Shown here: positions 35,783 through 45,006 of the stretch, in pieces
How the letters are laid out: every line of letters begins with the position of its first letter
Numbering within the stretch: position 1 is the stretch's first letter
Assembly: GCA_018260565.1 (NCBI GenBank)
Contig: JAGLAZ010000001.1
Span: 194,447-254,851, forward strand
Length of the DNA: 60,405 bases
DNA from: Flavobacteriaceae bacterium
GTDB taxonomy: Bacteria; Bacteroidota; Bacteroidia; Flavobacteriales; Weeksellaceae
Reading direction: 5' to 3'
Translations under genes and position numbers: made by a program
Notes under the pieces: generated by a model
What the model saw: the letters and a program-made list of their open reading frames with translations, nothing else
Databases searched by the model: none
What the model was told of the DNA's origin: nothing

Positions 35783-36745
35783 ATGGGTAAATTATTTCTC
35801 ATCATTATTGGAATTTCGATACTGTATTTAAATTTTATTTCTTCTTCTACGGATATATGTTCGGAATTTAAGTTCAAATTATCCTCATTAGATGGCGCTG
35901 TTTTAGAATTAAGATTCCTACGTGTAGCGAGTATGTTGCTATCTGGTTGTGCACTTTCTGTGGCTGGATTTCTTTTACAAGACTATTTTAAAAATCCACT
36001 GGCTGGCCCATCGGTAGTGGGAATTACTCCTATTGCAGCTTTAATCAGTGTAAGTTTTGGTATATTCCTACGGCCTTATATAGTAGATTTTCCCTTTGCA
36101 AGTTTTGGGCTGGGATTATGGAGTTGTCTTATTACATTCGGTGTATTTCTTCTTCTTCAAAACGTATTGTTAAGAAATTCTAATGTATATTTTCTTATTA
36201 TTTTAGGGTTTTTATTAAATTCATTATGTGCTGCAATTCTTTCCCTTTTACAAATGTGGGGAACTGATGGAAATTTAAGATCTTTAGTACTTTGGGAACT
36301 AGGAAGTACTTCTGTCCATAGTCTGTCCGATTTAGGTGCCTTATTTTTATTTGTGCTAATTGGATTTATTTTGGCAAAAAGAAACCTACCATTTTTATAT
36401 TCTCGACAGTTAGGCGCTGAATACGCTGTAGCACAAGGCTATTATGAAATAATTGAAAGTAGGAGAATTATTTTAAGCTGTTGTTTATTAGCAGCTTCAG
36501 TAACAAGTTATATAGGACCAATAGCTTTTCTCGGCGTTATTGTTCCTCATTTTGTAAGGCAATTTTTAAAATCCGGAAATTTCGGTCATATAGTGTTGTG
36601 GAATATGTTCATGGGAAGCATATTACTTTCTTTATTTTCAGCTCTATCGGAGATATTAAAACTACCTATCAATTTGGTAGCTACTTTGGCGGGCATCCCT
36701 ATAATAGCAATAATTTTACTCAAGTCTGTTCCAACTTATGATTAA
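35783..36745 (+). CDS. FecCD-type iron-siderophore/heme ABC permease
   Basis: A 320-residue polytopic permease with 9-10 hydrophobic segments. The start MGKLFLIIIG is chosen because the longer frame from 35756 overlaps the previous gene. Typical BtuC/FecC patterns: RLLRVASMLLSGCALSVAGFLLQ (written RFLRVASMLLSG), NPLAGPSVVGITPIAAL, and GPIAFLGVIVPHFVRQFL. No ATP-binding or substrate-binding gene is adjacent, although those usually are. Substrate (siderophore, heme or cobalamin) is unknown. Confidence 0.9.
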   Translation: MGKLFLIIIGISILYLNFISSSTDICSEFKFKLSSLDGAVLELRFLRVASMLLSGCALSVAGFLLQDYFKNPLAGPSVVGITPIAALISVSFGIFLRPYIVDFPFASFGLGLWSCLITFGVFLLLQNVLLRNSNVYFLIILGFLLNSLCAAILSLLQMWGTDGNLRSLVLWELGSTSVHSLSDLGALFLFVLIGFILAKRNLPFLYSRQLGAEYAVAQGYYEIIESRRIILSCCLLAASVTSYIGPIAFLGVIVPHFVRQFLKSGNFGHIVLWNMFMGSILLSLFSALSEILKLPINLVATLAGIPIIAIILLKSVPTYD

Positions 36746-36814
36746 TATTTAAGTGATATTAAAAGGATTGAAAAAAAATTAAGCTCAATAGAATCTCTTT
36801 CAATTATTACTAGA

Positions 36815-37507
36815 TTAAGCCTTATCTGCACTTTGAATTTTGTTACTGGAATTCCAATAGGAAATGGCGAGAATGATATCAATAAGTACAAATAGGGATA
36901 CCGCCCTAAAACCAAATTGTACGTATAGTAAAGTGCCCAAGAAAGCTCCTAAAATGAAAGTTATAACATTCGTTAAAGATTTAGTAATTGCTTTACAGCT
37001 GCTATCATGTTTTCCACTTAAAAAATCCGCCATTTCAATACCAAGGGATGTTACATTCCCTGTCATTACAGTACTGGGTGCCATATCTTTTAGGAGAGTT
37101 TTGCCACTGGTATTGCGAATAGCGAGCGCTGTAAGTCCTATATAGGCGGTTATTGCAAGTTTTGGGGCGCCAGCATTTTTAAATGGTTCAAAGTAAATAC
37201 CTGCTACCATGAATAAAAATAATAACAGGGCTTCCAGCAAAAATATAGAGGAAACAAGATGGTTGTTTTGAAGTAATTTCGAACCTTTATCTATAAGTAA
37301 TTTGCATACTAAAACAGATAGGAAGAAGATGGGTATTGCCATTAGCTTAATCCATAAACCCGGATCGCCTTCCACCCAGCTAGCACCTGCAACAACTAAA
37401 TTCCCCGTTACATGTGCGGTAAAAAAGCCAAACAACGCTATATAGCCTATGGCATCTATTCCTCCGCCGACTGAATTTAGTAATGCTGATTTAAGGTACG
37501 TATTCAA
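36815..37507 (-). CDS. YoaK family (DUF1275) membrane protein
   Basis: A 230-residue membrane protein with six or more hydrophobic segments. The motif GGGIDAIGYIALFGFFTAHVTGNLVV near the N-terminus and APSTVMTGNVTSLG in the middle are characteristic of DUF1275. Function unknown. It is transcribed alone; FecCD is convergent on the other side. Confidence 0.88.
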   Translation of the reverse strand: MNTYLKSALLNSVGGGIDAIGYIALFGFFTAHVTGNLVVAGASWVEGDPGLWIKLMAIPIFFLSVLVCKLLIDKGSKLLQNNHLVSSIFLLEALLLFLFMVAGIYFEPFKNAGAPKLAITAYIGLTALAIRNTSGKTLLKDMAPSTVMTGNVTSLGIEMADFLSGKHDSSCKAITKSLTNVITFILGAFLGTLLYVQFGFRAVSLFVLIDIILAISYWNSSNKIQSADKA

Positions 37508-37554
37508 GTTAAAATGTTAAAAAATTACTAAAATCCTTTAAAGTCAAGTATATA

Positions 37555-38220
37555 TTATTTTAAGAAACTATCTACCAAAGGTTTATAGGCTGGAATGTTT
37601 CTTTTAAAAAACTCCATATATCCTGGCATATCTTCTCGCCAATCTCTTCTTAATTCATTAGCTATAGCAAACCAATTTAAAAGCTGAGCGCCTGCATTTT
37701 GCATTCTTAGCCAAGCCGCATTCCTCGTAATTTCATTAAATGTTCCAGAAGCATCTACTGCTACAAAAACCTGATACCCTGCCTCTAAAAGGGAAAATGT
37801 AGGAAATGCTACACAAACTTCTGTAACAATCCCAGCAATGATTATTTGTTTGCGACCACTTTTTTCTATTGCCTTTACTACCTCCTCGTTATCCCAAGCA
37901 TTAATTTCTCCGGGACGATCAATAATTTTAGACTTTGGGAATTTGTCCTTTAATTCAGGCATTATAGGTCCATTAGGACTCTTTTGTATACTCGCAGTAA
38001 GGATAGTGGGCAAATCAAAATAATCAGCTAAATCTGCAAGCGCTAAAATATTTGTCTTAAATTCCACAGGATCAATGTCTCTTACCAGCGATAATAAACC
38101 AGTCTGGTGATCCACGAATAATACCAAAGCTTCATTTTTATTAAGTCTGTTATACCGAAATGAATTGCTTTCTGGGAGGGGTTGATTATTTTCTTCGCTA
38201 TGTTTTTTAGATCCAAACAT
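37555..38220 (-). CDS. Isochorismatase-family (YcaC-like) hydrolase
   Basis: A 221-residue cysteine hydrolase. Catalytic residues expected for the family are visible: Asp in LFVDHQTG (near 37), Lys in FPKSKIIDR (near 96) and Cys in GIVTEVCVAF (near 131). The pattern AWLRMQNAGAQL is like the YcaC subgroup, whose substrate is unknown. It is single-gene, with an AT-rich upstream region lacking a clear promoter box. Confidence 0.9.
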   Translation of the reverse strand: MFGSKKHSEENNQPLPESNSFRYNRLNKNEALVLFVDHQTGLLSLVRDIDPVEFKTNILALADLADYFDLPTILTASIQKSPNGPIMPELKDKFPKSKIIDRPGEINAWDNEEVVKAIEKSGRKQIIIAGIVTEVCVAFPTFSLLEAGYQVFVAVDASGTFNEITRNAAWLRMQNAGAQLLNWFAIANELRRDWREDMPGYMEFFKRNIPAYKPLVDSFLK

Positions 38221-38395
38221 GTAATTAAGGTTTTTGTAAATTTAATACTAATTGTTACCAACACTAAAAAAAATAAAAAATTTTGATATTTACTATAAGA
38301 TATAATGGTGTATTTAATGTTTTTACTTACTAAGTTTTATTTTAAAAATATACTCTAAATAATGAACATAATTTAAATTTATTAACAAAGAGCAT
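38221..38395. other. AT-rich intergenic region before the isochorismatase gene
   Basis: About 175 bp at very high AT. No TAnnTTTG box facing the isochorismatase gene, no RNA and no remnant was recognised. Confidence 0.5.
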
Positions 38396-38423
38396 AAAAA
38401 AACTCCCAAATTTTTCGGGAGTT
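38396..38423 (-). terminator. Rho-independent terminator of lpd
   Basis: On the minus strand AACTCCC and GGGAGTT (plus 38417-38423 and 38401-38407) pair around a 9-nt loop and are followed by seven T. It lies 22 nt after the lpd stop. Confidence 0.88.
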
Positions 38424-38445
38424 GATGAAATTTAAATATAAGTTG

Positions 38446-39834
38446 TTAAATGTGAATTGCTTCACCGTATGCAACAGCAACAGCTTCCATAACTGCTTCG
38501 CTTATAGTAGGATGCGGATGAACGGATTTTAAAATCTCATGACCCGTAGTTTCTAATTTTCTACCTAATACTGCTTCTGCAATCATATCGGTAACACCAT
38601 CACCTACCATATGGCAGCCTAGCCATTCGCCATATTTTTTGTCGAATATTACTTTAATAAACCCTTCAGTATTACCATTAGCGGTTGCTTTTCCACTAGC
38701 TGATAAGGGAAATTTTCCTACAAGTATATCCAAACCTTTTTCTTTAGCTTGTTTTTCTGTAATCCCAACAGAGGCTACTTCCGGCGAGCAGTAGGTACAT
38801 CCTGGAATATTACCATAATCAATAGGTTCTATATGCAGACCTGCAATTTTTTCGACGCATGTGATTCCCTCAGCAGAAGCTACGTGCGCTAATGCTTGGG
38901 TAGGTAAAATATCGCCTATAGCATAGTATCCTTCAACATTTGTTTTATAGAAACTATCTACAATGATTCGTCCTTTTTCTGTAGAAATACCCAGTTTTTC
39001 CAGTCCAATATTTTCTGTATTTGGATTGATACCCACTGCGGATAATAGCACATCTGCTTCTAAGGTCTGCATACCTGCGGAAGTTTTTACTTGCGCAACT
39101 ACCCTATCTCCAGATACTTGAACGGATTCAACTGAGGAATTGGTCATAATGGAAATACCTGATTTCTTTAAGCTTTTTTCCATGTGCTTACTCACTTCCT
39201 CATCTTCCAATGGCAATATTACAGGTTGAAATTCTACGATAGTCACTTTAGTACCAAGACTATTGTAAACATCCGCAAATTCCACCCCTATAGCACCAGA
39301 ACCTACAACAATCATTTCTTTTGGTTGTTCAGGAAGTGTCATGGCCTCCCGATATCCAATTATTTTTTTTCCATCTTGTGGAATATTCGGTAATTGTCTT
39401 GAACGAGCACCAGTAGCGATAATAATATGCTTTGCTGTATATTCTTTAGTACCAGATTCTTCTTTTACTGTAATCTTTTTATTGGGTTCCAATTCGGCAG
39501 TTCCCATGATGACATCAATTTTATTTTTTTTCATTAAAAATTCGATGCCTTTGCTCATTTTACTAGCTACTCCTCTACTTCTAGAAATAATATTTCCAAA
39601 TTCAAAACTGGGTTTTACTTCATTTAAACCATAATCTTGCGCATGGGATAAATATTGAAATACATGTGCAGATTTTAATAGGGCTTTAGTTGGAATACAT
39701 CCCCAGTTTAGACAGATACCTCCCAAACTTTCTTTTTCTACAATGGCGGTTTTAAAACCAAGTTGAGAAGCGCGGATGGCAGTAACATATCCACCGGGAC
39801 CGCTTCCAATAATAATTATATCGTAGTTGTTCAT
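38446..39834 (-). CDS. lpdA: Dihydrolipoyl dehydrogenase (E3)
   Basis: FAD disulfide oxidoreductase that re-oxidises dihydrolipoyl groups of 2-oxoacid dehydrogenase complexes. Length 462. FAD-binding GSGPGGY starts at 10, the redox-active pair is Cys41 and Cys46 in GGICLNWGCIPTK, NAD-binding GSGAIGVEFA is near 178, and the C-terminal catalytic HPHPTISE near 442. Which complex it serves is not shown; the E2 and E1-alpha genes of pyruvate dehydrogenase are 7 kb away. It starts 12 nt after the M20 dipeptidase stop. Confidence 0.96.
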   Translation of the reverse strand: MNNYDIIIIGSGPGGYVTAIRASQLGFKTAIVEKESLGGICLNWGCIPTKALLKSAHVFQYLSHAQDYGLNEVKPSFEFGNIISRSRGVASKMSKGIEFLMKKNKIDVIMGTAELEPNKKITVKEESGTKEYTAKHIIIATGARSRQLPNIPQDGKKIIGYREAMTLPEQPKEMIVVGSGAIGVEFADVYNSLGTKVTIVEFQPVILPLEDEEVSKHMEKSLKKSGISIMTNSSVESVQVSGDRVVAQVKTSAGMQTLEADVLLSAVGINPNTENIGLEKLGISTEKGRIIVDSFYKTNVEGYYAIGDILPTQALAHVASAEGITCVEKIAGLHIEPIDYGNIPGCTYCSPEVASVGITEKQAKEKGLDILVGKFPLSASGKATANGNTEGFIKVIFDKKYGEWLGCHMVGDGVTDMIAEAVLGRKLETTGHEILKSVHPHPTISEAVMEAVAVAYGEAIHI

Positions 39835-39846
39835 TATATTATTCTA

Positions 39847-41226
39847 TTATTTACAATATTCCTCAAAAAAGTATGGGATACTTTCTATACCTAAAAAATA
39901 ATTTGAAATTCCAAAATGTTCATTAGGGGAATGAATAGCATCTGTATCCATCCCGAATCCCATAAGAACACATTTACTACTTAGTTCTTTTTCAAACATA
40001 GAGGTTATTGGGATGCTTCCACCGCTTCTGTAAGGATAAACTTTTTTGCCAAAAGCTTTTTCCATTGCTCGCTGAGCAGCTAAAAATTCTTTGGTATCAC
40101 TTTTTAAAACATAAGGAAGACCGCCATGGTGAGGTTTTACCTGAACATGTACAGTATTGGGTGCTATTTTTTTAAAATACTGAGTAAACTTTTCCGTAAT
40201 TTCTTCAACTGTCTGATTAGGTACCAGGCGCATTGATATTTTGGCAAAAGCTTGTGATGGTATCACAGTTTTAGCCCCTTCTCCGATGTATCCACCCCAT
40301 ATTCCATTACAATCTAAAGTAGGACGTATTCCTATTCTTTCTAATGTAGTGTAACCTTTTTCACCCTGAACTTCTCGAAGAGAAATACTGTTTTTGAAAT
40401 TTTCTGGATCATCCTTTAGCTCGTTCATCAAGCTTCTTTCTTCTGGACTTAATTCCTCTACATTATCATAAAAACCATCAATTGTAATATGTCCTTCATC
40501 GTCTATTAAAGATGCAATCATTTTTGATAAAACATGAATAGGGTTTGGCACTGCTCCTCCGTATAATCCGCTGTGAAGATCTCTACCTGGCCCTGTAACA
40601 GAGACTTCCACATAGCTAAGGCCGCGTAAACCCGTAGTTACACTTGGCTGTTCTTTGCTATAGATGTGAGTATCTGAAATAAGTATAACATCATTTTTTA
40701 GTTTGTCATGGTTATTTTTCACGAAGTCCTCTAAATGAGCTGATCCTACTTCCTCTTCCCCTTCAATCAAGAACTTAACATTACAGGTCAAGCTGTTATT
40801 GGCCTTCATGGCTTCAAATGCTTTTACATGCATAAAAAACTGACCCTTATCATCCGCGGATCCTCGACCGAAAATAGCACCTTCAGGATGTACTTCAGTA
40901 GGAGCAATATAAGGTTCGAAAGGTGGTTTTAACCATAAATTTAATGGATCTGGCGGCTGAACATCATAATGACCATAAATGAGAATGGTAGGAAGATTAG
41001 GATCTATAATATGAGTTCCGAATACTATCGGATGACCTTCCGTAGGTAAAATTTCAACCTCTTGAACGCCAACTTTTCGCAGTGATTCCGCTACTACTTC
41101 CGCACAATTCGCAACATCCTTTTTATATGCAGGATCTGCACTTATTGATGGAATGCGGATAATTTCTAAAAGTTCTTCAATAAATCTTTCTTTGTTATCC
41201 GTAATGTATTGCTTTATATTACTCAT
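39847..41226 (-). CDS. M20 family dipeptidase
   Basis: A 459-residue zinc peptidase. Metal ligands are visible: His in YGHYDVQPPD (near 84), Asp in GRGSADDKGQF (near 120), Glu in IEGEEEVGS (catalytic Glu and ligand near 153). The dimerisation/lid segment lies between about 195 and 360. No signal peptide, so probably cytosolic. It overlaps the end of the lipoprotein gene by 8 nt. Confidence 0.93.
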   Translation of the reverse strand: MSNIKQYITDNKERFIEELLEIIRIPSISADPAYKKDVANCAEVVAESLRKVGVQEVEILPTEGHPIVFGTHIIDPNLPTILIYGHYDVQPPDPLNLWLKPPFEPYIAPTEVHPEGAIFGRGSADDKGQFFMHVKAFEAMKANNSLTCNVKFLIEGEEEVGSAHLEDFVKNNHDKLKNDVILISDTHIYSKEQPSVTTGLRGLSYVEVSVTGPGRDLHSGLYGGAVPNPIHVLSKMIASLIDDEGHITIDGFYDNVEELSPEERSLMNELKDDPENFKNSISLREVQGEKGYTTLERIGIRPTLDCNGIWGGYIGEGAKTVIPSQAFAKISMRLVPNQTVEEITEKFTQYFKKIAPNTVHVQVKPHHGGLPYVLKSDTKEFLAAQRAMEKAFGKKVYPYRSGGSIPITSMFEKELSSKCVLMGFGMDTDAIHSPNEHFGISNYFLGIESIPYFFEEYCK

Positions 41227-41560
41227 GTGTAGGACTTGTACTAGTGCCAGCCGTGGTGGCAGGAGTAGTTTTATTAGCAGGTTTTACTTCAGGAGTGGAT
41301 GTTACAGTAGATGCAGTCCCAGATGTTGGTGCAGGCTGAGTAGGTGTGGTAACTTGAGTACCTGTGCCTACTAATTCCGTAGTAGGTTTAGTATCTTCCT
41401 TCTTTACCTCACCCTCGTATTTTGTTCGTGCATCATCCGAGTAATGAGGAACAGTTTCATCTCTTTTAAGAATTGAAGTATTACCTCCGGGAGCTACTTT
41501 TTTACATCCGGTAAGTGCCATAGCAGAAACTACTATAATTGCAAGAGCTTTGAATTTCAT
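41219..41560 (-). CDS. Small Thr/Pro-rich lipoprotein
   Basis: A 113-residue protein with signal peptide and lipobox at Cys19 (LTGC). The mature part is polar and low in complexity, rich in Thr, Pro and Ala (for example TQPAPTSGTAST), and looks disordered. I do not recognise a family. It overlaps the dipeptidase gene by 8 nt, and may form an operon with it. Confidence 0.75.
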   Translation of the reverse strand: MKFKALAIIVVSAMALTGCKKVAPGGNTSILKRDETVPHYSDDARTKYEGEVKKEDTKPTTELVGTGTQVTTPTQPAPTSGTASTVTSTPEVKPANKTTPATTAGTSTSPTHE

Positions 41561-41594
41561 GTTTTTAATTTACACAAAATTAAGAAATTAAGTC

Positions 41595-42809
41595 CTATCT
41601 TTTTATTTCTATCGCCTCCAAAATAGCATAAGAATTTATGTCTTGGGTAAAAATCAGGCTTTTGGATCCTTTTATCTTTAATTTAAACTTTTTTACAATC
41701 TCTTCTGGTGTCATTCCGTAATTTTTACTTATTATCTGAGAATATTCTTGTTTTAGGATGATTCTTCCTTCTATTTTTTCAACTTTAAACACTCTGCCTG
41801 GAAAATTATTTTGAGGTGTACTGGATGTAAATAAGTGTGTATTAGGATGAATTTTATGAATATCAAATTGTTCTAATAATTTGGGTTGGAAATATTGAAT
41901 CGCTTTTAACACAGAAGAATTGGGTATATACACATACTCTTTGATTTCTGAGTACTCTCGCGTTTCATATTTTTTACTATGAGTAAAATCTAGCGTTCTC
42001 AGTTTTGTACTTAGCCTCGAAGGAGGAAATATTTCATGTGCTGTACATAGAAAATCTTGATTCAATTGATCAAAATCTAAAATAACGCAAATTTCTTTCA
42101 GTTCATTTTTATAAGAGATTAAATGAACTTCCGTTACAAATTCTAATTTGCTTACACTTTCACTAAGATTCATCATTGGAGAAAACTTACAAATAAGTTT
42201 TTTGCATCTCTTTTTTATATGAGGTAGTAATTCTATCACATTTGGACTTAAATCCTCTATCTCGTAACTTTTTTGATGAAAACCATCTCTTCTGGATGGA
42301 TCAATAAGTGCAACATCAAAAATTTCATCAGAAAAATATGTATTAAAATAGTTTTCTAAAGTATCGTTTACAATTGAAATTACTTTTTTACCAAATAATG
42401 ATTTAGCATTAAGTTTTAAAATGGAACAGAGAGTTTCATTTGGTTCTAAAAGTAAGCTTTGATCCGCATTATGGGACATCCAAAATGCATCCACTCCAAA
42501 TCCGGCCGTAAAATCTGCGAAAGATTTAAACATCTCAGGAAAAAGAGATTTTCTATACTTTGCAACTGTTTCGGCTGTGCTTTGTTCTAAATTTAAATGG
42601 GGAGGATAAATGATATCCGTCCTAGTAAAAAAGCTTGGAAATTTAGATTTTGCAAGCTTTTTACCCAATATTTGGTCACCAAATATTGTATTAGGAATGT
42701 TTGGAAATGGATTTTTTAGAATCAGGTTGGGAATATTTTCCTGATAATTCTTATTTAGAAAAACTTGAAATTTTTCAGATAGTATAAATTCTATAATTAC
42801 CTTATTCAT
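41595..42809 (-). CDS. SAM-dependent methyltransferase with THUMP-like C-terminal domain
   Basis: A 404-residue protein. The central domain is a class I methyltransferase: SAM-binding FADFTAGFGVDAFWMS (about 106-121) and the catalytic-site-like ALIDPSRRD. The C-terminal part (about 330-404) fits the THUMP-like domain found in RsmD-type and tRNA-related enzymes in Bacteroidota. An RNA substrate is likely but not identified. The ATG at 42809 is preferred over 42821. It overlaps the mutA stop by 8 nt. Confidence 0.85.
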   Translation of the reverse strand: MNKVIIEFILSEKFQVFLNKNYQENIPNLILKNPFPNIPNTIFGDQILGKKLAKSKFPSFFTRTDIIYPPHLNLEQSTAETVAKYRKSLFPEMFKSFADFTAGFGVDAFWMSHNADQSLLLEPNETLCSILKLNAKSLFGKKVISIVNDTLENYFNTYFSDEIFDVALIDPSRRDGFHQKSYEIEDLSPNVIELLPHIKKRCKKLICKFSPMMNLSESVSKLEFVTEVHLISYKNELKEICVILDFDQLNQDFLCTAHEIFPPSRLSTKLRTLDFTHSKKYETREYSEIKEYVYIPNSSVLKAIQYFQPKLLEQFDIHKIHPNTHLFTSSTPQNNFPGRVFKVEKIEGRIILKQEYSQIISKNYGMTPEEIVKKFKLKIKGSKSLIFTQDINSYAILEAIEIKR

Positions 42810-43968
42810 AAAGATCTTCAATCCTATGAGGCTCTAATTTGAATTCTTTTTTTGAAATAAGTTCTCGGGATGTAATAGTAATCAAATTTTTTGGATATAA
42901 GTTTACCCCTATTAGGGATGATGTATTATGTTCGTATTGTTCCAAGTGAGATATGGCATCTTTTTCCAAAGACTCCTCAAAAAAACTAATAACTTCCTCT
43001 GAGGATTTGGTTCTATTGTTTAATAAGGTTTCCCAAGCATTTTTTGCAAATATTAGGGTAGTATTTTCTATCAAACCTGATCCAGAAAGAGGGTCTTTGC
43101 ATGCATCTAATAAGCTTTCAAAAGCCAAAATAAGAATCTGCCGAAACACTACATCAGTAGCTGCATCCGTATTTTCATGTTCCAATGCATAAATAGCCCC
43201 ATCGGGTAAGACGGCATCGGAACTCCCTAGAATTGCAGCGGAAAATTCTAATGAACTGCGGATAAGATTATTTTCCTTATCGGTAATTGTAGAATATAAC
43301 CGGCAGGCTTCACTTACTATAATAAGTTGTGCATTTATACCAAAATCTTTGGACAGTTGCATAAAGAGAACTCTAAACGCTCGTATTTTGGCAACTTCTT
43401 CAAAGTAATGAATTACAGAAGCTTGTTTTAGCAAAATGATACAAGACTCCCCACTAAAATTTTGAAATATAGTGTACAACTTTTCAATAAAAATTTCCAA
43501 TTGAAGTGATAATGACGCCCCCGCATTGGCCCAAACGGAAATATCTATAGAGTGTGTATTTACAAATCCGTTATCATTTTCTTGATACCTAAAATAAGAA
43601 GCAATTTCCTCCTTAAACTCATAATTTGGAATGTGATATAAAGAATTATCTTTTAATTTTACTAAGTCTTCTTGTTTAAATTTTTTAGTAAAAATATGTT
43701 TACCTTCTAACCCTAAAACACAGTCTAAAGCATCTGCATAGTAGGAAAAGTATTCGTTTTTATCTTGAGGAGCTCCTTTGGCAAGTATTTCACAGTTCGG
43801 GAAATAGGTTTTAAGTTTGGAAAGGCTATAATCTGTATTTAAAGGATAAATAGGTAAATATGTTTCATCAGAAGTTTTATTTTTTAATTCACGCAATGTA
43901 CCTATAGGATCATTATTTTTAAGAGTTTTAGATGCAACCGCTTCCCAAATTTCTAAATCTTTTTTCAT
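42802..43968 (-). CDS. mutA: Methylmalonyl-CoA mutase small-subunit-like protein (MutA)
   Basis: A 388-residue homologue of the non-catalytic beta subunit of adenosylcobalamin-dependent methylmalonyl-CoA mutase, shown by the TIM-barrel pattern SIDISVWANAGASLSLQLE and RAFRVLFMQLSKDFGI, followed by LEHENTDAATDVVFRQI (a barrel segment usually seen as DPxxGSYYVE in active chains). It is shorter than usual for mutA (about 450-620), mainly at the N-terminus, and lacks the C-terminal B12-binding domain, as is normal for this subunit. The large subunit gene is not adjacent. Confidence 0.85.
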   Translation of the reverse strand: MKKDLEIWEAVASKTLKNNDPIGTLRELKNKTSDETYLPIYPLNTDYSLSKLKTYFPNCEILAKGAPQDKNEYFSYYADALDCVLGLEGKHIFTKKFKQEDLVKLKDNSLYHIPNYEFKEEIASYFRYQENDNGFVNTHSIDISVWANAGASLSLQLEIFIEKLYTIFQNFSGESCIILLKQASVIHYFEEVAKIRAFRVLFMQLSKDFGINAQLIIVSEACRLYSTITDKENNLIRSSLEFSAAILGSSDAVLPDGAIYALEHENTDAATDVVFRQILILAFESLLDACKDPLSGSGLIENTTLIFAKNAWETLLNNRTKSSEEVISFFEESLEKDAISHLEQYEHNTSSLIGVNLYPKNLITITSRELISKKEFKLEPHRIEDLYE

Positions 43969-43969
43969 A

Positions 43970-44323
43970 TTATTTTTTATGCTTTGATAGCGTATCTACC
44001 ACTAAAATAAATATTTCTTCCTCTCTTTTTTTCATAAAATAATTTTCCCTTGCAAATTTTTCACGCTCTTCCTTATTATTCATGAGTTTTTGATATATAT
44101 TATTATTTTTTTCATATTCATTTTGATAAAAACTAAGTTGGTCCTTTATCTTATTCTCCTCTTCACTAAGTTCTTTTAATACTAAAAATGAACTGTTATC
44201 AAAGAATGTCATCCATACCAAAAATGCCAAAATGGCGATTACATATTTATTAAGGATCTTTTTGGACCAAAAAAGCAAAGGTTTATTTGGCTTAATGTCT
44301 TTAATTAATTCCTCTTTAAGCAT
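43970..44323 (-). CDS. FtsB/DivIC-type septum formation initiator
   Basis: A 117-residue bitopic protein with one membrane helix (about 28-45) and a coiled coil (about 48-85) followed by REKFARENYFMKKREEEIFI, the typical FtsB/DivIC ending. Acts in the divisome by linking FtsL and FtsQ. It sits between mutA (1 nt spacing) and udk (8-nt overlap) in an operon. Confidence 0.88.
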   Translation of the reverse strand: MLKEELIKDIKPNKPLLFWSKKILNKYVIAILAFLVWMTFFDNSSFLVLKELSEEENKIKDQLSFYQNEYEKNNNIYQKLMNNKEEREKFARENYFMKKREEEIFILVVDTLSKHKK

Positions 44324-44933
44324 TACGAACTGTTTTTTGAATTAATGCGGAGAGGAAATCTGCAGCTACTTCGTTGGATTTCATGTTGGGTATAATAATA
44401 TCTGCGTGAGTTTTGGATGGTTCTATAAATTGCTCATGCATAGGTTTCAGTGTTGTACGATACCTGTGTAAAACTTCTTCTAAACTGCGCCCTCTTTCAG
44501 CAGTGTCTCTATTGATTCTTCGGATAAGTCTCTCATCCGCATCCGCATGAACAAATATTTTAACAGAATATAATTTTAATAATTCAATATCAGTAAATAC
44601 CAAAATACCCTCTACAATTAAAACCTTTTTTGGATATACCTTAAGTGTTTGGTCTGTTCTAGCATGATGCACAAAAGAATATACAGGCTGAATAATACTT
44701 TCACCCCTTTGTAAAGCAGAAATATGATTTTTTAATAAGGGAAAATCTATTGAATTAGGATGATCATAATTAAGTGATTCCCGTTCGGAGAAACTTAAAT
44801 CTGGATGATTTTTATAATAGTTATCTTGTGAAAGTACTACAACCTCATCTGGGTGATTTTCCCGAACAAGACGCTCCACGACAGTAGTTTTCCCCGATCC
44901 TGTACCTCCCGCAATTCCTATTATTAGCATCAT
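44316..44933 (-). CDS. udk: Uridine kinase
   Basis: Phosphorylates uridine and cytidine in pyrimidine salvage. A 205-residue P-loop kinase with Walker A GIAGGTGSGKTTVVERL at 6-22, DNYYKNHPDLS (acceptor-site region near 41), NYDHPNSIDF (near 59) and DADERLIRRINRDTAERGR (lid region near 135). Met1 and Met2 are alternative starts. It is the first gene of a minus-strand run through lpd. Confidence 0.95.
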   Translation of the reverse strand: MMLIIGIAGGTGSGKTTVVERLVRENHPDEVVVLSQDNYYKNHPDLSFSERESLNYDHPNSIDFPLLKNHISALQRGESIIQPVYSFVHHARTDQTLKVYPKKVLIVEGILVFTDIELLKLYSVKIFVHADADERLIRRINRDTAERGRSLEEVLHRYRTTLKPMHEQFIEPSKTHADIIIPNMKSNEVAADFLSALIQKTVRNA

Positions 44934-45006
44934 TACAATTTGAGCCTAAAAATATTAAAATATATGCCTAATTATGCAAAAACCTTAAAACATTTATTTT
45001 AAACCT

